From: a virus
Reading direction: 5' to 3' (one strand)
Virus record (IMG/VR): IMGVR_UViG_3300029957_000012
Span: 1-45,011 of that record
Length of the DNA stretch: 45,011 nt
In this document: positions 36,815-43,220 of the stretch, in pieces
How positions within the stretch are numbered: position 1 is the first letter of the stretch
Layout: each line of letters begins with the position of its first letter
Notes under the pieces: model-generated
What the model saw: the letters and a program-made list of their open reading frames with translations, nothing else
Databases searched by the model: none
Told to the model about the DNA's origin: nothing
Position numbers and translations under genes: made by a program

Positions 36815-37333
36815 ATGAACGACTGGCTTACCGACCTCAAGGCCCACGAACCCTGCACTGGGGGCTACCAGTGGGCACGAGACAACAACATCGCCTCTCT
36901 CGCCGAGGCGTTCGCCAAGCTCGAACGTGGCGACTGGTGGCTGTGGCTCGCCAGTGCGTATAAGGTCGAACTCGACAAGCCCCGACTCGTGACGTTCGCG
37001 GCCGACTGCGCCGAGCGCGCCCTGCCGAAGTTCGAGGACCGCTATCCCGATGACGCCCGACCCCGCAAGGCCATTGAGGCGGCCCGCGCATGTGTGACGT
37101 GTCCGTCGCCTGAGACTCGCGCCGCCGCCTACGCCGCCTCCGCCGTCGGCGCCGCCGCCTACGCCGCCGACGCCGCCGCCCGCGCCACCGACGCCGCCGA
37201 CGCCGCCGCCTACGCCGCCCACGCCGCCGACGCCGCCGCCTACGCCGCCCACGCCGCCGCCTACGCCGCCGAGCGTCAGTGGCAGGCGGACCGGCTCCGT
37301 GAGCTGTTCCCCGAGCACTCACGTCGTGCCTAG
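36815..37333 (+). CDS. Ala-repeat protein of the putative immunity protein (Imm-5-like) type
   Basis: 172 residues, ATG 36815 with GAGAGGAAC upstream. The N-terminal 95 residues (an early Pro-Cys-x3-Tyr-x-Trp, then Gly-Asp-Trp-Trp-Leu-Trp-Leu-Ala and Cys-Ala-Glu...Arg-Pro-Arg-Lys-Ala-Ile-Glu-Ala-Ala) are those of a family named putative immunity protein and found in phages and actinobacteria. Residues 103-160 are almost pure Ala with Tyr, Asp and His at regular places, encoded by GCC runs; this is a long helix of low complexity. The true role is unknown; I see no toxin beside it. It is first after promoter P6. Confidence 0.7.
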   Translation: MNDWLTDLKAHEPCTGGYQWARDNNIASLAEAFAKLERGDWWLWLASAYKVELDKPRLVTFAADCAERALPKFEDRYPDDARPRKAIEAARACVTCPSPETRAAAYAASAVGAAAYAADAAARATDAADAAAYAAHAADAAAYAAHAAAYAAERQWQADRLRELFPEHSRRA

Positions 37334-37400
37334 CGCATCCACGGGCGCGGCGCGCGCAGAGTCGCGCGTCGCGTCGACATTCCTAGAAGGAGACCCCTCA

Positions 37401-37847
37401 ATGGCCCAAGCACGTGAGCTATCCTCGAAGCAGGAGGCTGCGATCCGCGCGACGGCGCTCGAGGTCCAGCTCCCAGACGGGGTGACAGACGTCGCCTGCG
37501 TCTCGGAAGGAACTGTTGGCGAGCGGTTCACCAGCGGCGACTTCAAGGGAGTCGGCGGGTCAACCAAGTTCGGCGTCGCGTGGGTCGTCCGCGGGCGCGA
37601 GAAGTCAGAGCCGATCGCGCTGTACGACACCCCGCAGGAGGCGAGCGTACTCTTCGATCTCCTCACGGGACCGGAAGGAGAGCTATGGCACAGGAAGGAG
37701 CGTCGGAAGGCGCTGATCCAGGAACTCGAAGCGAAGGAGTCCGCGGAGGAGGCGGAGGCGAAGGCAACGCTGAAGGCGGCGAACGCCGGTGGCGCTGGCT
37801 CGAGTCGACCGAAGCGCTCCAGCGGGAGGCGTTCCGCTCGCCGGTAG
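37401..37847 (+). CDS. Protein of unknown function with basic low-complexity tail
   Basis: 148 residues, ATG 37401 with AGAAGGAGA upstream. Residues 1-95 look like a compact alpha/beta domain (Ala-Ile-Arg-Ala-Thr-Ala-Leu-Glu-Val, then Gly-Val-Ala-Trp-Val-Val-Arg strand). From about 95 the chain is Lys/Glu/Ala-rich and ends in Ser/Arg. The last 163 bases also encode the start of the next gene in another frame (37685). No family recognised. Confidence 0.7.
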   Translation: MAQARELSSKQEAAIRATALEVQLPDGVTDVACVSEGTVGERFTSGDFKGVGGSTKFGVAWVVRGREKSEPIALYDTPQEASVLFDLLTGPEGELWHRKERRKALIQELEAKESAEEAEAKATLKAANAGGAGSSRPKRSSGRRSARR

Positions 37848-38152
37848 ACGCGATCCGCGCGGATGACGCGCTGGTCGCGCAGTCACTCAAGGAGAACGTC
37901 CTCGCCGCGGTCATCGAGCTCGGAGAAGTCACGCGCGAGTTCTCGTGGAAGCCGTGGGCCCACGACGGGCCGTTCGTGAACCGTGAGCGAGTCATCGAGG
38001 AGCTCGTAGACGTCGCTCACTTCATCGGCAACATGCTCGTCAACCTCGACGCGGGCGACGACGAGTGGGAGCGCGAGTACCAGCAGAAGCAGCGAACCAA
38101 CCGACGGCGCCAGATCGTCGGCTACTCAGCCAGGAAAGGAGACCGGGGTTGA
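37685..38152 (+). CDS. Dimeric dUTPase/dCTPase-fold (MazG-like) nucleotide pyrophosphatase
   Basis: 155 residues from ATG 37685, which has a strong GGAAGGAGAG ribosome site; there is no other good start before the conserved core. Residues 1-35 are Gly/Glu-rich and overlap the upstream gene. The core has Glu78-x2-Glu81 (IELGEVTREF), a Trp-Lys-Pro-Trp motif, then Glu106-x2-Asp109 (EELVDVAHFIGNML), the metal-binding pattern of all-alpha NTP pyrophosphatases. The Trp-x-Pro-Trp and His-Phe-Ile-x-Asn signatures favour the dUTPase/dCTPase branch, to which T4 dCTPase belongs. It would cut dCTP or dUTP to the monophosphate. With the dCMP hydroxymethylase at 39714, dCTP is the attractive substrate. Substrate choice is inference. 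Confidence 0.7.
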   Translation: MAQEGASEGADPGTRSEGVRGGGGGEGNAEGGERRWRWLESTEALQREAFRSPVDAIRADDALVAQSLKENVLAAVIELGEVTREFSWKPWAHDGPFVNRERVIEELVDVAHFIGNMLVNLDAGDDEWEREYQQKQRTNRRRQIVGYSARKGDRG

Positions 38153-38628
38153 AGATCACGTACGAGTTCGACGGTCGTAAGACGACCGCCAGAGTAGAGG
38201 CGTCCGCGTGCGCCGGGGAGATCCTGACGCCGGGAACAATCGGCGTCGTCGGGAACGGCACGGCGACCGCCGAGCCGGGAGACGTCTTCGACTACACGGT
38301 CGGGCGGAAGATCGCTTCCGGTCGGGCCATCCAGGACTTCGGCGAGAAGCTCGAGCGACAGGGCCTCCTCGAGTCTCGCGCCGTCCCGAAGCAGAAGACT
38401 CCGCGCCCGGACTGGCAGCAGACCGCGACGTGGACTACCGCCGAGGGCGATGTCGTCCGCATCGGTCAGCTCGAAGACGAGCACCTCGTCAACATCATCA
38501 AGATGATCAGGCGCCGACCAGGAGCGGACCGCGTCCTCGCCACGCCCCTCGGGACAGCGCTCGGACTCGAAGTGACGCGCCGGTTCTTCGAGCAGCTCGA
38601 CCGCGTGATCGCGGACATCTGCCGATGA
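38149..38628 (+). CDS. Phage protein of unknown function
   Basis: 159 residues from TTG 38149, overlapping the previous stop (TTGA), with AAAGGAGA at 38134-38141. Residues 1-60 look like a beta-rich part. Near residues 100-120 is a motif of the type Gly-Gln-Leu-Glu-Asp-Glu-His-Leu-Val-Asn-Ile-Ile that I know from several phage proteins without known role. The C-terminus is helical. It lies between the pyrophosphatase and DUF4406 genes, so a role in nucleotide metabolism is possible but not shown. Confidence 0.65.
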   Translation: MKITYEFDGRKTTARVEASACAGEILTPGTIGVVGNGTATAEPGDVFDYTVGRKIASGRAIQDFGEKLERQGLLESRAVPKQKTPRPDWQQTATWTTAEGDVVRIGQLEDEHLVNIIKMIRRRPGADRVLATPLGTALGLEVTRRFFEQLDRVIADICR

Positions 38629-39074
38629 AGATCTACGTCGCGGGTCCGATGACGGGCATTCCCTCCTTCAACTTCCCGGCATTCGACGCGGCCGCCGCTC
38701 AGCTCCGCGACGACGGCCACGAGGTCGTCACTCCCTCGGAGATGGACGATCCCGAAGACCGCGCGAACGCGATGGCGTCACTCGACGGCCACTACATCGG
38801 GGGCGTCTCGCGCAACAAGACGTGGGGCGACTTCCTCGCGCGCGACGTGAAGCTCCTCGCGGACGAGGGCATCGACGCCGTGCGAGTCCTCCCCGGGTGG
38901 GAGCGATCGAGCGGCGCTCGCTTCGAGACGTTCGCGGCGATCGGCCTGAAGACCCCCGTCGAGCGACTCGACGGCACGCGCGTCAGCCTGGTCCAGCTCC
39001 TGATGGCGTGGACCGGCCTCTCGCGGTCTGGACTCATCGGCCTCGTGACTGGCACGAAGCAGGCGCGTCGATGA
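38625..39074 (+). CDS. DUF4406, nucleoside 2-deoxyribosyltransferase-like protein
   Basis: 149 residues from ATG 38625 (ATGA overlap). The start MKIYVAGPMTGIPSFNFPAF is the hallmark of DUF4406, related to nucleoside 2-deoxyribosyltransferases and to the nucleotide N-hydrolase DNPH1/Rcl. The Asn-Phe-Pro-Ala-Phe block and an Asp-Val-Lys-Leu-Leu segment (about 71-75) follow; the last 30 residues are a basic helix-turn-helix-like tail. The fold cleaves or transfers N-glycosidic bonds of deoxynucleotides. Here it may remove unwanted nucleotides or help to make modified ones. Confidence 0.8.
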   Translation: MKIYVAGPMTGIPSFNFPAFDAAAAQLRDDGHEVVTPSEMDDPEDRANAMASLDGHYIGGVSRNKTWGDFLARDVKLLADEGIDAVRVLPGWERSSGARFETFAAIGLKTPVERLDGTRVSLVQLLMAWTGLSRSGLIGLVTGTKQARR

Positions 39075-39646
39075 CGTGGCGTCGAAGGGGTCTCACGGGC
39101 GGGTCGACCGCCGACCTCCAGGCCGTCTCAGACGCCGTCGAGCGCGCCGATCTCCGTCGCGTGCGATCCTGCGAATGCCCGCCCGTGTGGCAGGGCATCC
39201 TGCCTCCCCCGTGTCGCGTGCATAACCCCTCGTCAGAGAGGACGATGACCACGACTACAACCTCGTTCGAGACATACGAGAGCAACCCCCTCCGGCAGCG
39301 ACAGGTCACGGGCGCCGTGAAAGACAACCTCGGAAAGTCTCGAGTCGACCTCCTCCCATTCGTCGTGCTCGTCGCTGTCGGGCGCGTCCTCGGCTTCGGG
39401 GCCGCGAAGTACAAGCCGAACAACTGGCGACTCGGGCTCTCGTGGAGCGACACGATCGCGTCCGCGCTGCGCCACATCTTCGCCTTCGCAGAGGGCGAGG
39501 ACATCGACTCTGAGTCGGGCCAGATGCACGTGGACAACGCGATCGCTCAGCTCATGTTCCTGAGCCACTACTGGCACACCCGTACGGGAAAGGATGACCG
39601 CTGGTCATCCCTCCCCGCCGAGGAGAAGGAGCAGTCGAAGGCATGA
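39071..39646 (+). CDS. DUF5664 (dATP/dGTP diphosphohydrolase N-terminal type) protein with zinc-like N-terminus
   Basis: 191 residues from ATG 39071 (ATGA overlap). The core from about residue 75 (Lys-Asp-Asn-Leu-Gly-Lys-Ser-Arg-Val-Asp-Leu-Leu-Pro, Gly-Ala-Ala-Lys-Tyr, Asn-Asn-Trp-Arg, Ala-Leu-Arg-His-Ile) is the common phage DUF5664 domain, linked by name to dATP/dGTP diphosphohydrolases. The first 58 residues hold Cys-x-Cys-Pro-Pro...Pro-Pro-Pro-Cys-x2-His, a zinc-ribbon-like motif. A later ATG at 39245 would give the core alone, with only GAGAGGAC very close to it. I prefer the coupled start. It probably acts on deoxynucleotides. Confidence 0.75.
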   Translation: MTWRRRGLTGGSTADLQAVSDAVERADLRRVRSCECPPVWQGILPPPCRVHNPSSERTMTTTTTSFETYESNPLRQRQVTGAVKDNLGKSRVDLLPFVVLVAVGRVLGFGAAKYKPNNWRLGLSWSDTIASALRHIFAFAEGEDIDSESGQMHVDNAIAQLMFLSHYWHTRTGKDDRWSSLPAEEKEQSKA

Positions 39647-39717
39647 CAGACCTCATATGGGTAGCCATTCTCTTCATCGTCATGTTCTGGGCGCTCGCCC
39701 CGAAGACGCGCCGATGA
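39643..39717 (+). CDS. 24-residue membrane miniprotein
   Basis: ATG 39643 overlaps the upstream TGA, and the TGA at 39715-39717 overlaps the next ATG (39714). The peptide is one hydrophobic helix (Leu-Ile-Trp-Val-Ala-Ile-Leu-Phe-Ile-Val-Met-Phe-Trp) with Pro-Lys-Thr-Arg-Arg at the end. Without it, the 67-base gap in this fully overlapping operon would be unexplained. It may matter only as a translation bridge, or be a true membrane peptide. Confidence 0.55.
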   Translation: MTDLIWVAILFIVMFWALAPKTRR

Positions 39718-40553
39718 AGACGTACTCGACGCTCAGCGAGGCGTGGGTCCTCGAGCTCGCGCACACTCGGGCGTTCGGCGAGGAGTTCGCTCCTCGAGGC
39801 CAGGCGACCATCGAGACGCGGTGGTCTCAGTTCGCGATCGACCGCCCGCTCACCTTCCCGGTCCGCGCCGAGGGCCGGGAGTTCAGGAACGTCATCGGCA
39901 TCCTCGAGGCGCTGTCGCTGGTCGGCCAGTTCAGCGTCCCCGAACTGTTCACTGACCGCGTTCGCAAGTTCCTTGACTTCGAGGACGCAGGCGTCTTCCA
40001 CGGGTCGTACGGCGCTCGCATCGCGGGTCGGCTCGGCGACCTCGTGGACTTGCTGAAACGCGATCCCGACTCGCGCCAGGCGGTGCTCACGATCTTCGAC
40101 TCGAGGTCAGACCTCGGCGCTGCCAAGCGCGACATCCCGTGCACCATCGCGATCCACTTCTTGGTCCGCGACGGGGAGCTCGAGATGCGTGTCACGATGC
40201 GCTCCAACGACCTCTGGCTGGGCACGCCGTATGACCTGCTCCAGTTCGCGGTCCTGCAGGCCAGCGTCGCGCAGGCGCTCGGTCTCGTGCCCGGGAAGTA
40301 CGTCCACGCGGCCGGCTCCCTCCACCTCTACGAGCGGGACTTCGGCCCCGCCTCGAAGATAGGCGAGCCGCTCAACTACGCGGAGTTTCCGTTCCCGCTG
40401 TGGTCTCCCGACATGACGGACATCGGGATGATCAGTCAGCGCGCTCGAGACCTCGCGTTCAACCGCGTCCACCCCGATACCGCCTTCGAGCACTGGGTCC
40501 ACGAGCTGGTCTGGCCCGAGGGTACCTGGTTCCCGGGGATGTCGCCGGCGTGA
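39714..40553 (+). CDS. dCMP hydroxymethylase (thymidylate synthase fold)
   Basis: 279 residues from ATG 39714. The thymidylate synthase core is clear: Arg in DPDSRQ, catalytic Cys143 (IPCTIAIHF), Arg163-Ser-Asn-Asp166, Gly-Thr-Pro-Tyr173-Asp174 and His204-Leu-Tyr206. Asp174 stands where dUMP-specific enzymes have Asn (E. coli Asn177). T4 dCMP hydroxymethylase has Asp here, so the substrate is probably dCMP. The one-carbon donor would be methylene-tetrahydrofolate. The N-terminal 80 residues differ from thymidylate synthases. The product would be 5-hydroxymethyl-dCMP; a dCMP methylase giving 5-methyl-dCMP is the main alternative. It lies in one operon with the dCTPase-like gene. Confidence 0.8.
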   Translation: MKTYSTLSEAWVLELAHTRAFGEEFAPRGQATIETRWSQFAIDRPLTFPVRAEGREFRNVIGILEALSLVGQFSVPELFTDRVRKFLDFEDAGVFHGSYGARIAGRLGDLVDLLKRDPDSRQAVLTIFDSRSDLGAAKRDIPCTIAIHFLVRDGELEMRVTMRSNDLWLGTPYDLLQFAVLQASVAQALGLVPGKYVHAAGSLHLYERDFGPASKIGEPLNYAEFPFPLWSPDMTDIGMISQRARDLAFNRVHPDTAFEHWVHELVWPEGTWFPGMSPA

Positions 40554-40975
40554 GACGCCTCATCATCGTGGGCGAGGCCCCAGGGAAGATCGGCATCTCG
40601 CCGACCCTCCCGGGCCTCGCCCTCACGGGCAACACGGGTCGCCACCTCGCCGACATCGCGGGGTGGCCGTTCGGCCTCTACCTGGCGCAGGTGGACAGGC
40701 GCAACCTGTTCTACGACGTTCAGCCGAAGTGGGATGTCGAGAAGGCGCGCGCCGCGGCGCGCAGGCTGGAGGCCTCCTTCTCGGGCGACAAGGTCATCCT
40801 GATGGGGACCCGAGTAGCCGAGGCGTTCGGCGCGATCGACCGCCCGCTCTACGAGTGGTGGGGAGATCACTACTGCAACTTCGCGCGTATCCCGCACACG
40901 TCCGGGCGCAACCGCGTGTGGAACGATCCCGCCGAACGAGCGCGCGCTCGTGCGTTCCTGAAGCCGCTGATATGA
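40550..40975 (+). CDS. Uracil-DNA glycosylase superfamily-like protein
   Basis: 141 residues from GTG 40550 (GTGA overlap). It starts with Ile-Ile-Val-Gly-Glu-Ala-Pro-Gly-Lys (about 4-12), the usual first motif of family 4/5-type glycosylases and relatives. It has a strand Val-Ile-Leu-Met-Gly-Thr-Arg-Val-Ala near 82-90 and ends with Ile-Pro-His-Thr-Ser-Gly-Arg-Asn-Arg-x-Trp-Asn (about 113-124), the leucine-loop-like motif of this fold. No Fe-S cysteine set is seen. It may cut an unwanted base or sense modified nucleotides. A related domain appears at the N-terminus of the polymerase. Confidence 0.7.
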   Translation: MRRLIIVGEAPGKIGISPTLPGLALTGNTGRHLADIAGWPFGLYLAQVDRRNLFYDVQPKWDVEKARAAARRLEASFSGDKVILMGTRVAEAFGAIDRPLYEWWGDHYCNFARIPHTSGRNRVWNDPAERARARAFLKPLI

Positions 40976-42498
40976 CGCGCGTCGAAGGCGAGGACTTCGT
41001 CATCGAGTCGTCGCGCGGCAAGGAGCTCAAGCAGGCCGGCGCTCGGTGGGACCCGCGCCTCAAGGCGTGGAAGCTCGCCGCGACGAGGATGAACTGGATC
41101 ATCCTCGCAGAGCTCGAGCTCGCCAACGTCTGGGACGACCCAGCGGCGCGCCCGTCTCCTCCCGAGATAACGGACGAGCGGCTGCTCCCGCACCAGCGAC
41201 GAGCCGTAGAGCGCCTCGTGCAGGCGCGCCACGGCGAGCTCAAGGCGGTCTTCCCGGGAGGCGGGAAGACGTTCATCGCCGTCGCTGCAGCCGATCTCTC
41301 GGTGCCCGACGATCGCGTGGTAGTCGTCGCGCCTGCCTCCCTCCTGAAGACCTGGGAGGCCGAGATCCGGAAGTGGCAGCGAGTCCCGGGCGACGTGTAC
41401 GTGGTCCAGGGGAAGCTCGACTACGATCGCGCTCGAGACGCGCGCTGGATCGTGATGTCGTGGGACAAGATGACGCGCGAGGCCGACTCCTTCGGGATCG
41501 GCTGGCCCGTCCTCGTCCTGGACGAGAGCGTGCTCGCAAAGTCGCGCGGGTCGAAGCGTTTCAAGACGCTGCAGAAGATCCGTCGCGGGTTCGCGCGCGT
41601 GTGGCTGCTCAGCGGCTCGCCGACCACGCGCTATCCAGACGACCTCTGGACTCAGCTCCACGTCATCTGGCCGCGCGCGTTCCCGTCCTACTGGCGGTTC
41701 GCCGAGCGGTACTGCACCGTCGAGGAGACGCCGTGGGCACGGATCGTGACGGGCGCTCGCGCCGGTCGCAACGCCGCCGAGGAGAACTCCGACCTCATCG
41801 ACGTGGTCACCGAGGATGACGCCGGCCTCGACCTACCCGAGTACCTGTTCGAGCCGCCCGTACTGACCGACATGCGGCCGAAGCAGGCGCGCGCCTACAG
41901 GTCGATGGCCAAGGACTTCATCGCCGAGCTCGGTGACGGCACGCAGGTCGTCTCGGCCAACGAGGCCGCGAAGCTCACCCGCCTGCAGCAGATCGCATCC
42001 TGGTGGGACGGCGAGTCCGGGAAGCACGACGCGGTCGCCGACCTGATCCGATCGTTCGAGCCGCCGTACCTGATCTGGACGCACTGGAGGGACGGCGCGC
42101 AGGCTCTCCGGGACCGCCTTGAGGACATCGGAGTCGACGCGCGACTCGTGAACGGCGGTACGCGCGACCGCGACGAGGAGGAGTGGCTCGCCGCGTTCAA
42201 GGCGGGCACGCTCGAGGCGCTCGTCCTGTCGCTCGGCGTCGGGAAGTTCGGGCACACGTTCACGAAGACCCGGACGATCATCGGCGTGGATCGCACCTTC
42301 ATGGCGGACGACCTCTACCAGTCGTCCTTCCGCGTTCGCCGCATCGGGCTCGAGCACCGCCCCGTCTGGGTGCCCGTGGTCGCGGCAGGGACCGTAGACG
42401 AGCTGACCGTCGGCGACAACATCGAGGCGAAGCTGACCAGCATCTCCAAGATCACGCGAGCAGACCTCGCGTCACTGCTGAAAGGGATGGGACGTTGA
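40972..42498 (+). CDS. SNF2/SSL2-type superfamily 2 helicase
   Basis: 508 residues from ATG 40972 (ATGA overlap). A small N-terminal domain (1-60, Lys-Gln-Ala-Gly-Ala-Arg-Trp-Asp-Pro-Arg-Leu-Lys-Ala-Trp) precedes the helicase core: His-Gln-Arg-Arg-Ala-Val (Q-like motif), Walker A Gly-Gly-Gly-Lys99-Thr100, motif II Asp184-Glu-Ser (not DEAH), motif III Leu-Ser-Gly-Ser-Pro-Thr, and motifs V/VI (Ser-Leu-Gly-Val-Gly-Lys...Ser-Ser-Phe-Arg-Val-Arg-Arg-Ile-Gly). Phages use such helicases in recombination-dependent replication and repair. It sits next to the resolvase gene, which fits branch processing. Confidence 0.9.
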   Translation: MTRVEGEDFVIESSRGKELKQAGARWDPRLKAWKLAATRMNWIILAELELANVWDDPAARPSPPEITDERLLPHQRRAVERLVQARHGELKAVFPGGGKTFIAVAAADLSVPDDRVVVVAPASLLKTWEAEIRKWQRVPGDVYVVQGKLDYDRARDARWIVMSWDKMTREADSFGIGWPVLVLDESVLAKSRGSKRFKTLQKIRRGFARVWLLSGSPTTRYPDDLWTQLHVIWPRAFPSYWRFAERYCTVEETPWARIVTGARAGRNAAEENSDLIDVVTEDDAGLDLPEYLFEPPVLTDMRPKQARAYRSMAKDFIAELGDGTQVVSANEAAKLTRLQQIASWWDGESGKHDAVADLIRSFEPPYLIWTHWRDGAQALRDRLEDIGVDARLVNGGTRDRDEEEWLAAFKAGTLEALVLSLGVGKFGHTFTKTRTIIGVDRTFMADDLYQSSFRVRRIGLEHRPVWVPVVAAGTVDELTVGDNIEAKLTSISKITRADLASLLKGMGR

Positions 42499-42923
42499 AA
42501 AAACACTTCTGGCTGGCGATCGACCCGGGCATCACTACGGGGTGGGCCCTCCTAGACGACGCTGGAGAGATCCAGGCCACGTCCGTCTGGGGAACGGCTG
42601 AGCTCAAGCAGTCGCTCGACATCCTGATCCGCGAGGCGCACTTCGCGGGGTACTCGCTCACGATGGTGATCGAGACGATGCCATCTGCCGGGCGCATGGG
42701 AGCGCTGGGTCAGAAACTCGAAGCCGTGAGGCGCGACATCATGTCGATCGTCGCGGAGACGTACGAGATCCCGTATGTCTCAGTCATGCCGGGCGAGTGG
42801 AAGCCGTCGAGGATCGCGAAGACGACGCGCGTGCCGTCTCGGTTCCGCGACACCCCGCTGATGGTCCATCAGAAGGACGCCGTGAAGATGGGCAGATATG
42901 TCATCGAGAAAGTCCGAAGATAA
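42495..42923 (+). CDS. RuvC-like Holliday junction resolvase
   Basis: 142 residues from TTG 42495 (TTGA overlap). The RNase H-like fold is shown by Ile-Asp10-Pro-Gly-Ile-Thr-Thr-Gly-Trp-Ala, then Val-Ile-Glu60, and His-Gln-Lys-Asp128-Ala near the end. These acidic residues would bind the metals. The enzyme cuts four-way junctions made by recombination. It overlaps the helicase gene. It is the last gene of this operon; the stop TAA is followed at once by promoter P4. Confidence 0.8.
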   Translation: MKKHFWLAIDPGITTGWALLDDAGEIQATSVWGTAELKQSLDILIREAHFAGYSLTMVIETMPSAGRMGALGQKLEAVRRDIMSIVAETYEIPYVSVMPGEWKPSRIAKTTRVPSRFRDTPLMVHQKDAVKMGRYVIEKVRR

Positions 42924-42925
42924 CA

Positions 42926-42955
42926 TTGGACAACGCCGCTCGAAGACGTTAGGTT
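42926..42955 (+). promoter_or_regulatory. Promoter of the TTGGACA family, P4, leaderless
   Basis: TTGGACA (42926-42932), 17 bases, TAGGTT (42950-42955), then only 6 bases (TACACC) before ATG 42962. Both boxes are good, and no ribosome site exists, so the transcript should begin at or next to the start codon. Confidence 0.85.
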
Positions 42956-42961
42956 TACACC

Positions 42962-43207
42962 ATGAACGCGCACTCGACCTCAACGATTATCCCGGGATCC
43001 GATGTTCACCTGTTCGACATCGCGACCCCGGGATACCAGACGGTTCGGGTATTCGTCGGGTACGCCGACGAGGAGTCGTACATCGTGGACGAGACCGGCG
43101 AGACGGACGAGTTCAAGACGACCGACTCCCTGATCAACGAACTCCGCGCGTGCTACCACTTGACCGACGAGCAACTCGCTTCGGTCAACCTTCTCGTACA
43201 GGACTGA
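42962..43207 (+). CDS. Small acidic protein read from a leaderless promoter
   Basis: 81 residues from ATG 42962. The N-terminus (about 1-35) has beta-strand character (Val-Arg-Val-Phe-Val-Gly-Tyr), the middle is acidic (Glu-Thr-Gly-Glu-Thr-Asp-Glu), and the C-terminus is helical. No family recognised. It is the first gene after promoter P4 and so a likely early protein. The stop overlaps the AAAGGAG of the next gene. Confidence 0.75.
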   Translation: MNAHSTSTIIPGSDVHLFDIATPGYQTVRVFVGYADEESYIVDETGETDEFKTTDSLINELRACYHLTDEQLASVNLLVQD

Positions 43208-43220
43208 AAGGAGTTCTTCG

